DNA of 64,000 nt from Bradyrhizobium sp. (lineage in GTDB: Bacteria > Pseudomonadota > Alphaproteobacteria > Rhizobiales > Xanthobacteraceae), in the NCBI RefSeq assembly GCF_027451485.1, contig NZ_DAIDJE010000044.1:1-64000 (forward strand), in the 5' to 3' direction. A model generated the notes under the pieces. That model made no database searches. It saw only the letters and a list, made by a program, of their open reading frames with translations, and was not told the DNA's origin. Below are positions 42,288-51,200 of this stretch, in pieces. The position numbers and the translations under genes were made by a program. Positions within the stretch are counted from its first letter, which is position 1; each line of letters opens with the position of its first letter.

Positions 42288-42762
42288 CGTATCCCCTCAA
42301 GGCCCCCCCAAGATTGCAACCGCACCATGCCCGCGTCAATTACCGATAGCTCGCCGGGCTGGGTTACGCCGCAAGAGAAGCCCTCGGTCGAATGACGCGG
42401 CAGTCCCGGCCACAGCGTCGCGGAGGGACCGGTGCGCTGTGGCACTTCATGCTGCATTTCGCTCCGATCTGGGCTCGAAGATGCAGGTAAGAAGCGGTTC
42501 CCACTTCCTTCCAAAACGCTTATGGTGCCTCACTTTGCTCCCCGTTGGTGATTTTATGTATAAAAATCATATTGTTAATGGAATGTCGGCCATTGGAAGT
42601 GCGCGTCGTCCGCTTGAAGTCCCTGCTCCGCCCATCGTTAATCCGGTTCAGGAACTGCAGCCTTAAAACGGCACTAATCCAAATTCTCCAGTGCCCATAA
42701 GTTTCTGAACTTCGTAAAAGGGGTGCTGCAATGAAGACGAATTTCGAAAAGTGGGCACCGGT

Positions 42763-44181
42763 TTGACGCGGTACATTTCGACGCGGGGGGAAGCTCCCAT
42801 CCTGGGTTTCTGTGACGTGATGCTGGCCGGGCTCGCCCGCGACGGCGGTCTTTACGTGCCCGAGGTCTGGCCGCAGTTTGCGCCTGAGGTGATTGCCTCC
42901 TTTTTCGGTAAGCCCTATTGGGAAGTCGCTGTTGAAGTGATTCGTCCCTTCATGGGCGGCGAGATTTCTGATGCCGATCTCGGCCGCATGGCCAATGAGG
43001 CCTACGCCACGTTTCGCCACCCCGCGGTGGTGCCGCTCGACCAGGTCGGCCCTAATCAATTCCTGCTGGAGCTGTTTCACGGTCCGACGCTGGCGTTCAA
43101 GGATGTCGCCATGCAGCTGCTTTCGCGGCTGATGGATCACGTGCTGGCCAAGCGGGCGGAGCGCACGACGATCGTGGTGGCGACGTCCGGCGATACCGGC
43201 GGCGCCGCGGTCGATGCATTTGCAGGCCTCGACAACGTCGACCTCGTCGTTCTGTATCCGCATAACCGTGTCTCGGACGTGCAGCGGCGGATGATGACGA
43301 CCGTTGATGCCCGCAACGTGCATGCCTTGGCGATCGAAGGCACCTTCGACGACTGTCAGGCCATCGTGAAGGAATTGTTCAACGATCACGCGTTTCGCGA
43401 CGCCGTCGCGCTGTCGGGCGTCAATTCCATCAACTGGGCGCGCATCGTGGCGCAGGTCGTGTACTACTTCACGTCGGCCACAGCTCTTGGTGCGCCGGCC
43501 CGTAGCGTCGATTTCACGGTGCCGACGGGCAATTTCGGCGACATCTTCGCCGGCTTCGTCGCCAAGCGGATGGGACTGCCGATCCGCTGGTTGCGCATCG
43601 CTTCCAACGTCAACGATATCCTGCCGCGCACGCTGAAGACCGGCATCTACGAGACCCGTGAGGTCCATGCCTCATCATCCCCGTCGATGGACATTCAGGT
43701 GTCGTCGAATTTCGAACGCCTGCTGTTTGAAGCCAGCCGCCGCGACGCCGCGCTCGTTCGCCGCCTGATGGCCTCGCTCAAGCAATCGGGGCGCTTCGTC
43801 CTGCCTGATGCCGTACTGGCCGCGGTGCGCAGCGAGTTCGATGCCGGACGCGCCGACGAAACGGAAACCAGCGCCGTCATTCGCGCGGCCTGGCGCGAGG
43901 CCGGCGATCTGGTTGACCCGCATACCGCCGTGGCGCTGGCCGTTGCAGATCGCGACAGCCCGGATTCCAGCCTGCCCAACATCGTGTTGTCGACCGCGCA
44001 CGCCGCGAAGTTTCCCGATGCTGTGGAAGCGGCCTGCGGTATGAGGCCGGAACTGCCGCCTTGGCTCGAAGGTTTGATGACGAGGCCCGAGCGCGTCGAA
44101 GTGATGAAAAACGACACGGCCGAAATCGCGCGGTTTGTCCGCTCGGCCAGCCGTGCCGCGAAACCGGCGTCCCGGTTCTGA
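42763..44181 (+). CDS. thrC: threonine synthase
   Basis: LTRYISTRGEAPILGFCDVMLAGLARDGGLYVPE, ELFHGPTLAFKDVAMQLL, ATSGDTGGAAVDAF. Start probably TTG at 42763. Confidence 0.94.
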   Translation: MTRYISTRGEAPILGFCDVMLAGLARDGGLYVPEVWPQFAPEVIASFFGKPYWEVAVEVIRPFMGGEISDADLGRMANEAYATFRHPAVVPLDQVGPNQFLLELFHGPTLAFKDVAMQLLSRLMDHVLAKRAERTTIVVATSGDTGGAAVDAFAGLDNVDLVVLYPHNRVSDVQRRMMTTVDARNVHALAIEGTFDDCQAIVKELFNDHAFRDAVALSGVNSINWARIVAQVVYYFTSATALGAPARSVDFTVPTGNFGDIFAGFVAKRMGLPIRWLRIASNVNDILPRTLKTGIYETREVHASSSPSMDIQVSSNFERLLFEASRRDAALVRRLMASLKQSGRFVLPDAVLAAVRSEFDAGRADETETSAVIRAAWREAGDLVDPHTAVALAVADRDSPDSSLPNIVLSTAHAAKFPDAVEAACGMRPELPPWLEGLMTRPERVEVMKNDTAEIARFVRSASRAAKPASRF

Positions 44182-44211
44182 CATTCGTATCAAATTCAGG
44201 AGGAGCGCCGG

Positions 44212-45501
44212 ATGAGCGTCGAAGTCACCAAGCTGCCGTCTGGCCTCACCGTCATCACGGATACCATGCCGCATCTCCAGACGGCTGCGCTCGGGGTATG
44301 GGCCGGAGTCGGTGGCCGCGACGAAAAGCCCAATGAACACGGTATCTCGCATCTATTGGAGCATATGGCGTTCAAAGGGACGACGCGACGCACCTCGCGC
44401 GAGATCGTTGAGGAAATCGAGGCGGTCGGCGGCGATCTCAACGCGGGCACCTCGACGGAAACCACGGCGTATTATGCCCGCGTGATGAAGGCCGACGTGC
44501 CGCTGGCGCTCGACGTGTTGTCCGACATTCTCGCCAATCCCTCCTTCGTGCCCGATGAACTTGAGCGCGAAAAGAGCGTGATCGTGCAGGAGATCGGCGC
44601 CGCACAGGATACGCCCGACGACGTCGTGTTCGAGCACCTCAACGAGCTGTGCTATCCGGATCAGCCGATGGGGCGATCACTGCTTGGAACGGCGAAGACG
44701 CTGCAGTCGTTCAACCGCGACATGCTGCGCGGCTATCTTTCCACGCATTATCGCGGTCCCGACATGGTGGTCGCCGCCGCAGGCGCCATCGATCACCACC
44801 AAGTGGTGGACGAGGCGGCACGGCGTTTTGCGAGCTTCGACGGCACACCTGCACCGAAGCCCGAGCCCGCGATGTTTGGCAAGGGAGGTTCGCGCGTGGT
44901 GCATCGCGAGCTGGAGCAGGCGCATTTGACGCTGGCGCTCGAGGGAGTTCCGCAGACCGACCAGTCGCTGTTCTCACTTCAGGTCTTTACCAACGTTCTC
45001 GGCGGCGGCATGTCGTCGCGTCTGTTTCAGGAGGTGCGGGAAAAACGCGGGCTCTGCTATTCGATCTACGCCTTTCACGCGCCCTATATAGATACCGGAT
45101 TTTTCGGCCTTTATACCGGCACCGATCCGGGCGATGCGCCGGAGATGATGGAAGTGATCGTCGACGTCATCAACGAGGCCGTGGAGACGCTGACGGAATC
45201 CGAGATTGCCCGCGCCAAGGCGCAGATGAAGGCCGGCCTGTTGATGGCGCTGGAAAGCTGCAGCTCGCGCGCCGAGCAATTGGCGCGGCACATCCTTGCC
45301 TATGGGCGACCGCTGGCGGTCGAGGAGCTGGTGGCGCGGATCGACGCGGTTAGCGTGGAAACTGCGCAGGACGCTGCGCGCGCGCTGTTGTCGCGCAGCC
45401 GGCCCGCGGTTGTCGCGCTCGGCAGCGGCAGGGGGCTGGACACAGCGGTCGCTTTTGCGGAAGGATTGACCAAGTCGAAGGCCAAGGAGCGCCTTCACTG
45501 A
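44212..45501 (+). CDS. M16 family zinc peptidase (processing peptidase-like)
   Basis: GISHLLEHMAFKGTTRRTSREIVEEIE HxxEH motif. Confidence 0.94.
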   Translation: MSVEVTKLPSGLTVITDTMPHLQTAALGVWAGVGGRDEKPNEHGISHLLEHMAFKGTTRRTSREIVEEIEAVGGDLNAGTSTETTAYYARVMKADVPLALDVLSDILANPSFVPDELEREKSVIVQEIGAAQDTPDDVVFEHLNELCYPDQPMGRSLLGTAKTLQSFNRDMLRGYLSTHYRGPDMVVAAAGAIDHHQVVDEAARRFASFDGTPAPKPEPAMFGKGGSRVVHRELEQAHLTLALEGVPQTDQSLFSLQVFTNVLGGGMSSRLFQEVREKRGLCYSIYAFHAPYIDTGFFGLYTGTDPGDAPEMMEVIVDVINEAVETLTESEIARAKAQMKAGLLMALESCSSRAEQLARHILAYGRPLAVEELVARIDAVSVETAQDAARALLSRSRPAVVALGSGRGLDTAVAFAEGLTKSKAKERLH

Positions 45502-45572
45502 ATGCTGCGGGTAACGAGCGTGATTTTCATCCGGTCATGATTCCTGTTTGAAGGATCGGGGGAGTTTGAAGC

Positions 45573-46160
45573 ATGGCCCTGTTTCGGTTGCCTTCAAGCG
45601 GTCCGGCTGCGCTTGTTCCGCGCGGTCACGGCCTCTTGCTGCGCGCGCCTCAGATGTCGGATTTTCTGCAATGGGCACACCTGCGGGAAATCAGCCGGAG
45701 CTATCTCACTCCTTGGGAGCCGATCTGGCCGTCCGATGACCTGACCCGTTCCGGGTTCCGGAGGCGGCTGCGCCGTTATGCCGAGGACGTTGCGGCAGAC
45801 AGGTCATATCCCTTCCTCGTCTTTCGCGAGGCCGATGGTGTCATGGTGGGCGGAATAACGCTCGCCAATGTCCGGCGTGGCATCGTCCAGGCCGGTACGA
45901 TCGGCTATTGGGTCGGGCAGCCCTTTGCGCATCGCGGCTACATGACGACCGCCCTGCGCGTGCTGCTGCCATCGCTGTTCGGCGAGCTCAATTTGCACCG
46001 CATCGAAGCCGCCTGCATCCCGACCAACACGCCCTCGATTCGGGTGCTCGAGAAGTGCGGCTTTACCCGCGAGGGCATGGCGCGGCGGTATCTCTGCATC
46101 AACGGCGTCTGGCAGGATCATCTGCTATACGGTCTGTTGCATGAGGATTTCCGCGGTTAG
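45573..46160 (+). CDS. GNAT family N-acetyltransferase (RimJ-like)
   Basis: GTIGYWVGQPFAHRGYMTTALRVLLP, LEKCGFTREGMARRYLCINGVWQDHLLY. Confidence 0.92.
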   Translation: MALFRLPSSGPAALVPRGHGLLLRAPQMSDFLQWAHLREISRSYLTPWEPIWPSDDLTRSGFRRRLRRYAEDVAADRSYPFLVFREADGVMVGGITLANVRRGIVQAGTIGYWVGQPFAHRGYMTTALRVLLPSLFGELNLHRIEAACIPTNTPSIRVLEKCGFTREGMARRYLCINGVWQDHLLYGLLHEDFRG

Positions 46161-46224
46161 GCGGCGACTGCGGGAATCGAACCACGTGTTTCCAGATTAT
46201 GACGGACGCCTTGGGTTTGCCGCC
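46160..46224 (-). pseudogene. tRNA-like remnant (CAT in the position of an anticodon)
   Basis: Minus strand GGCGGCA...TCATAAT...GGTTCGATTCCCGC...CGCCGCC: acceptor-like ends pair 6 bp and a T-loop is present, but T and D arms are degenerate. Confidence 0.35.
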
Positions 46225-46287
46225 ATTGCGCTGCTATAAGCGCCGGGCCATCGTTTAGTGGCGGGTTTCATTGGGGATTTTCGACTG

Positions 46288-46974
46288 ATGCGGCATGGGC
46301 GGATCTGGCAGGTGGGGGCCGCCGTGACGGGCCACAAGCGCACCGCGCTGGCTTTTGCGGCCGCCGCAGCTTTGCTGACGGGATGTGGCGGCACCACTTT
46401 CAACAACCCCTTCAGCACGACGACCGTTCCCCAGGAGGATCTCCCGACGATCAGCGATCGCTTCGATCAGCTGTTCGGCGGACGCGGAAAGGTTTCCGAA
46501 GTCGCGCCGGACGGCACCGAACTCGACTGTCCTCCGGTGAAGATTCGCGCCGGCGCGTCCACCTACGGGGTGGCGCCGCCCGGCCATCAGCCGGTCGCGA
46601 CCGAGTTGAACTATCAAGCGACCATCACGCGGACCGCGCGCGATTGCCGGCGCATGGGCAACGGCCAGATTTCGGCGCGGATCGGCATTCAGGGCCGCGT
46701 CATTGCCGGCCCCGCCGGGGCGCCCGAAACGGTCGAAGTCCCGGTGCGTGTTGCAGTCGTCCAGACCGGCGTTCAGGAGAAGGTGCTGACCACGAAGGTT
46801 TATCGGACCACGGTCGCGATGAACGGGGAAGGCGGCATGTTCAGCGTGGTTGGCGAGGACCTCGTTTACAACATGCCGGCAAACCTCACGAGCGACTCCT
46901 TTGTTTTCTACGTCGGCTTCGACCCGCAGGCGATCACGCCACCGGCGCCGGCCAAGCCGTCGCGGCGTCGATAG
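46288..46974 (+). CDS. putative lipoprotein
   Basis: Signal peptide with lipobox (AAAAALLTGCGG); start ATG 46288 or GTG 46258. Confidence 0.65.
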   Translation: MRHGRIWQVGAAVTGHKRTALAFAAAAALLTGCGGTTFNNPFSTTTVPQEDLPTISDRFDQLFGGRGKVSEVAPDGTELDCPPVKIRAGASTYGVAPPGHQPVATELNYQATITRTARDCRRMGNGQISARIGIQGRVIAGPAGAPETVEVPVRVAVVQTGVQEKVLTTKVYRTTVAMNGEGGMFSVVGEDLVYNMPANLTSDSFVFYVGFDPQAITPPAPAKPSRRR

Positions 46975-47008
46975 GATCGGTTCCGAGGAATGAAAACGAA
47001 AACAAAAG

Positions 47009-47038
47009 GCCGGCGCGAGGCTGTCGCGCCGGCTTTTT
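47009..47038. terminator. bidirectional Rho-independent terminator
   Basis: GCCGGCGCGA-GGCTG-TCGCGCCGGC flanked by AAAA and TTTTT, between convergent genes. Confidence 0.9.
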
Positions 47039-47054
47039 GTTGTGACTGGAATCG

Positions 47055-47540
47055 TCAGTTCAGCTTTTCGCGGACTTCGGTGATGCCCTTGGCGAGAAGG
47101 TCGTCAGCCAGCTGACCCTTGACCGTCTGCGACAGGATGGTGGAAGCAGCGGTTACGGCCGCATCGGCCGCCGCCGCACGCACATCGGCGAGCGCCTGGG
47201 CTTCGGCCAGTGCGATCTTGCCCTCGGCGGCCTTGGTTCGCCGCGCCACAAAATCTTCCATCTTTGTCTTGGCTTCGGCGGCGATCCTCTCCGCATCGAC
47301 CTTCGCTGCGGCGACGATGTCCTGCGCTTCACGCTCCGCGCTGGCGCGCCGTGCCCTGTACTCTTCAAGCAGGCTTGCTGCTTCCTGTTTGAGGCGGCGG
47401 GCGTCATCGAGTTCGGCCTTGATGCGGTCGCTGCGATGATCAAGCGCCGTCAGCACGGTGCGATGGACACCGAGATAGGCGAATATGCCCATCAGGATGA
47501 TGAAGCCAACGGCGACCCAGAACTCCGGTTCGGCGAACAT
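47055..47540 (-). CDS. atpF: F0F1 ATP synthase subunit B
   Basis: Single N-terminal TM and long charged helix; F0 operon position. Confidence 0.92.
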   Translation of the reverse strand: MFAEPEFWVAVGFIILMGIFAYLGVHRTVLTALDHRSDRIKAELDDARRLKQEAASLLEEYRARRASAEREAQDIVAAAKVDAERIAAEAKTKMEDFVARRTKAAEGKIALAEAQALADVRAAAADAAVTAASTILSQTVKGQLADDLLAKGITEVREKLN

Positions 47541-47545
47541 CGAAC

Positions 47546-48100
47546 TTATCCTTTCAAGGACGCATCGACGGCGCGTCCTACCGACGTGCCGTCGGGGGCG
47601 ACGCCGGTCAGTCGCTGGACGATCGCGGCAGCTGTGTCGGCAGCGATGCCGCGCACGTTGCTCATCGCAGCCGCGCGGGTCGAAGCTATGGTCTTCTCTG
47701 CGTCCGCCAGCTTTTGCGACAGCCGCTCTTCAAGCGTCTTGCGTTCGGCTTCCGACTGCGCGTTCAGCTTCTCGCGGTTTTCCGCGCCGATCGCCTGTGC
47801 ACGGGAGCGTGCAGCGGCCAGCTCGCTCTCATAGGCCTTGATCGCGCTGTCGGATTGCTCCTTCAGCTTCTGGGCTTCTGCGAGGTCGCCATCGATCTTG
47901 TTCTGACGCGCGTCGAGCACGCCGCCGACGCGCGGCAGCGCAAACTTCGAGACGATCAGATACAGCGCGACGAATGCGATCGCCAGCGACACCAGCTGCG
48001 AGGCGAAGGTGTTCTTTTCAAACGGCGGAAACTCCTTGTGGCCGCCGTCGGCCTCAGTGTGGGCGGTGGTGCCCTTCGGCTCGCCATGACTTTCAGCCAC
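47546..48100 (-). CDS. F0F1 ATP synthase subunit B'
   Basis: Second b-type subunit, [39 protein letters not shown]. Confidence 0.93.
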   Translation of the reverse strand: MAESHGEPKGTTAHTEADGGHKEFPPFEKNTFASQLVSLAIAFVALYLIVSKFALPRVGGVLDARQNKIDGDLAEAQKLKEQSDSAIKAYESELAAARSRAQAIGAENREKLNAQSEAERKTLEERLSQKLADAEKTIASTRAAAMSNVRGIAADTAAAIVQRLTGVAPDGTSVGRAVDASLKG

Positions 48101-48171
48101 GAACCTTCTCCTGTTCGGCTAACCGAGATTCGATCCCGGCCTCTTGAAAGTGAGGCGGGACCGGCGAGGGA

Positions 48172-48399
48172 TCAGAGCGCAAACAGCAGGAGCAGTGCGA
48201 TCAGCAGCGAGAAAATGCCGAGCGCTTCGGTCACTGCGAAACCGAAAATCAGGTTGCCGAACTGGCCCTGGGCGGCTGAGGGGTTGCGCACCGCGGCAGC
48301 GAGGTAGTTGCCGAAAATGATGCCGACGCCGGCGCCGGCGCCACCCATGCCGATGCAGGCAATACCTGCGCCAATGTACTTCGCGGCAATCGGATCCAT
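48172..48399 (-). CDS. atpE: F0F1 ATP synthase subunit C
   Basis: [75 protein letters not shown] (inside a longer listed ORF). Confidence 0.96.
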   Translation of the reverse strand: MDPIAAKYIGAGIACIGMGGAGAGVGIIFGNYLAAAVRNPSAAQGQFGNLIFGFAVTEALGIFSLLIALLLLFAL

Positions 48400-48439
48400 G
48401 AAACGAACTCCTTCTTGAGGTTTGGTTGGGGGGCCTTCT

Positions 48440-49183
48440 CTAGTGGCCCGGATGGATAGCGTCGTTGATGTAGATGACGGTGAGGATGGTGAAGACGTAG
48501 GCCTGGAGGAAGGCGACGAGAATCTCCAGCGCATAGAGCGCAATCACCATGGCGAGCGGCAATGCCGCGCCGAAATAGCCGGCGATGCCGATCCCGGCGA
48601 GCATTGGGATGAACCCCGCGAACACCGCAAGCGCGATGTGGCCGGCCAGCATATTGGCAAACAGACGAACCGAGTGCGAGATCGGCCGCAGGAAGAACGA
48701 GAAAACCTCGATGAAGACGACCAGCGGGAGAATGAAGATCGGGATGCCCGAAGGAACGAAAAGCTTGAGGAATTTCAGGCCATTTTTATAGAAGCCGTAG
48801 ATCAATACGGTCAGGAACACCAGCACGGCCAGCGACGCCGTGACGATGATGTGGCTCGCGATCGTGAAGCTGTAGGGAATGACCCCGATCATGTTGGAGA
48901 CGGTCAGCAACATGAAAATGGTGAACACCAGCGGAAAGAACTTCATGCCGTCCTTGCCGGCGTTCGATCGAATGGTGTTGGCGACGAACTCGTAGGTGAT
49001 TTCCGCGACCGATTGCAGGCGGCCCGGCACCAGATTCCGGCCGGGCCCGAGCATCAACAGCGCAGTCAAGGCTACCGCGCCGAACATGTAGGCGGAGGAA
49101 TTGGTAAAGGCGATCTCCTGATTGCCGATATGGCCAATCGTGAAGAGCTTCTCGATATGGAATTGTTCGATCGGATCGATCAT
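48440..49183 (-). CDS. atpB: F0F1 ATP synthase subunit A
   Basis: Conserved subunit a sequence [21 protein letters not shown]. Confidence 0.96.
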   Translation of the reverse strand: MIDPIEQFHIEKLFTIGHIGNQEIAFTNSSAYMFGAVALTALLMLGPGRNLVPGRLQSVAEITYEFVANTIRSNAGKDGMKFFPLVFTIFMLLTVSNMIGVIPYSFTIASHIIVTASLAVLVFLTVLIYGFYKNGLKFLKLFVPSGIPIFILPLVVFIEVFSFFLRPISHSVRLFANMLAGHIALAVFAGFIPMLAGIGIAGYFGAALPLAMVIALYALEILVAFLQAYVFTILTVIYINDAIHPGH

Positions 49184-49249
49184 CCGCGCAGCATCTCTAG
49201 GCTATTGCCGGCCTTGCCGGCATTTCTAATCACGTCGTCCGCCACTTCC

Positions 49250-49621
49250 TTAACGGCCGGTCTTGTTTGGAGCAACACCCGCCGATCTGATCACGTTCAG
49301 AACGCCGGCCGAAAAGCCGACCAGCACGAACACGATGAGCCCGAAAGGTGACGTCGAAAGCAGACGGTCGAAACCCCAGCCCATCAGTGCTCCGAGACCA
49401 ACACCGGCAATCAACTCCGATGAGAGGCGGAAACCCATTGCCATGGCCGACGCCCTGGCATTGCTGTCTCCGCTTCCAGCTTCGGGTTGGTCAGTTCTGA
49501 TGTTTCGGCTGTCCCGAAGTGCGGACAACCGGTGCTCCAGACTTCCGAGCCTTGCGGAAAGCGCGGCCTCATCGGAGGACGACTTGCTTTCATCTTCGCG
49601 GTCATTCGTGCCTTGCGCCAT
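49250..49621 (-). CDS. AtpI/AtpZ-like F0F1 ATPase assembly protein
   Basis: MAQGTNDRED...FRLSSELIAGVGLGALMGWGFDRLLSTSPFGLIVFVLVGFSAGVLNVIR; first gene of F0 operon. Confidence 0.85.
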   Translation of the reverse strand: MAQGTNDREDESKSSSDEAALSARLGSLEHRLSALRDSRNIRTDQPEAGSGDSNARASAMAMGFRLSSELIAGVGLGALMGWGFDRLLSTSPFGLIVFVLVGFSAGVLNVIRSAGVAPNKTGR

Positions 49622-49689
49622 GCTTAAGACCCGAAACGATGATGCGATGGATGAAAACGACGCCCCGTCACCCCTCAAAAGCCGCGCGG

Positions 49690-49718
49690 ACCATACTGAC
49701 CGCGTTTAATCAAGTCAA
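49690..49718 (-). promoter_or_regulatory. candidate housekeeping promoter of the atp operon
   Basis: Minus strand TTGACT-N17-TATGGT, about 69 bp upstream of the atpI ATG, with an AT-rich tract just upstream. Confidence 0.4.
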
Positions 49719-50109
49719 GATTGCGTCACAGCTATATATTATATTGATATCATTTGACTATTTTGTTTATCCAGAGTCGGATTGAACGCTCGGTCGCCGC
49801 ACTGCAATAGCTCCCGGCCGGATCGGGGGTGAATCGAGGTCCGAAACCGTTCTTGCCCGCCCGGAAGTCGAACTGAACAGGCCGATCTGCAACGCCTGCC
49901 TCTGTCTGACACGGCGCTGATGCAGCGGTCGGCGGCATCCCGCTTTTCGAAGTTCGTGCTCAGATCGGCAGTACGAGGTGCTGGACGGCAAGATTTTCCG
50001 GGGTCAGGATCAGACCGTACTGCTGTCGGACGCACGAATTCGGGCCGTGCGCCCAATGGAAATCGAGGGCGGGGACGATCAAGAGCTAGACAAGGCTGCG
50101 GAGCATCCC

Positions 50110-50640
50110 ATGACCAGATCAGTATTTGCGGCATCAAGCATTGTCCTCGTCTCGCTTCTGGTTGCAGCAAGCAGCGCTGCGGCCGAACCCATGCCCGACA
50201 ACGAAAACGGCCGCTTTGCAATGTCGCAGGTCGGCGATGGCGTGATCCGGCTCGACACGCGCACCGGCGCGGTTTCGAACTGCAACAACAGCGGTCCGGG
50301 TTGGGCCTGTTACGCCGTTCCGGACGAGCGGGCGGCATATGACGCGGAGATCGGCCGGCTGCAGGCGGAGAATGAAAAGTCCAAGGCGGAAATCGAAAAA
50401 CTGAAGGCCGAACTGGCGTCGCTGGCGCCGACCGTCGAAGGCAAGACCGAAGAGGCGTTGCCGAAATCTGACTCGCTGAAGAAGGCAGAGCCGAAGGCTG
50501 CTGAGAACCCGCGCAAGATCGAAATACCCTTGCCCAGTGATCAGGACATGGACCGCGTGATGTCGCTTCTCGAACGCGCCTGGCGACGGCTGGTCGAAAT
50601 GGCCAGCCGCATGCAGAAAGACGTTAGCGGCAAGATATGA
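50110..50640 (+). CDS. exported coiled-coil hypothetical protein
   Basis: Signal peptide MTRSVFAASSIVLVSLLVAASSAAA, then heptad-like YDAEIGRLQAENEKSKAEIEKLKAELASL. Confidence 0.7.
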   Translation: MTRSVFAASSIVLVSLLVAASSAAAEPMPDNENGRFAMSQVGDGVIRLDTRTGAVSNCNNSGPGWACYAVPDERAAYDAEIGRLQAENEKSKAEIEKLKAELASLAPTVEGKTEEALPKSDSLKKAEPKAAENPRKIEIPLPSDQDMDRVMSLLERAWRRLVEMASRMQKDVSGKI

Positions 50641-50654
50641 GGCCGCGTTGATTC

Positions 50655-51134
50655 ATGGCGAGATCACCGTCCATTTCCCGATCGGCGCTATCGGCCGTTT
50701 CCGCCGGTTCAATCGTGTCGTCGCTGCTCACCGTGCAGACATCGGGCCGCGGTTTTCTCGATCTTACCGGCGACGTCGCGCAATTCGTCCACGACGCGAA
50801 TGCAGTCGAGGGCCAGGTGACGCTGTTCATCCGACACACCTCGGCCTCGCTGACGGTCGAGGAAAATGCCGATCCGACCGTGCTTGAGGATTTGACTGCC
50901 GCACTCGATCGCCTCGCGCCGGAGAATTTTGGATGGAGCCACGATGCCGAAGGCCCAGACGACATGCCGGCGCACGTCAAGACGATGTTGACGGCAACCT
51001 CGCTGCAGATTCCGGTCATCAAGAACAGGCTGATGCTTGGAACATGGCAGGCGATCTACTTGATCGAGCATCGGCGGCAACCGCATCGGCGTGAGATCGT
51101 CTTGCAGTTTGCCGGCGCGGTCGACACGCAATAG
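50655..51134 (+). CDS. YjbQ/UPF0047 family protein (secondary thiamine-phosphate synthase type)
   Basis: GQVTLFIRHTSASLTVEENADPTVLEDL, GTWQAIYLIEHRR. Confidence 0.93.
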   Translation: MARSPSISRSALSAVSAGSIVSSLLTVQTSGRGFLDLTGDVAQFVHDANAVEGQVTLFIRHTSASLTVEENADPTVLEDLTAALDRLAPENFGWSHDAEGPDDMPAHVKTMLTATSLQIPVIKNRLMLGTWQAIYLIEHRRQPHRREIVLQFAGAVDTQ

Positions 51135-51149
51135 ACGGCACAAGCAAAA

Positions 51150-51175
51150 CCGGCCGCGGATTGCCCCGCGGCCGG
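51150..51175. terminator. strong hairpin between convergent genes
   Basis: CCGGCCGCGG-ATTGCC-CCGCGGCCGG; no strong T-run. Confidence 0.6.
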
Positions 51176-51200
51176 CTTGTCAGCCTTGTATCGAGACGAA

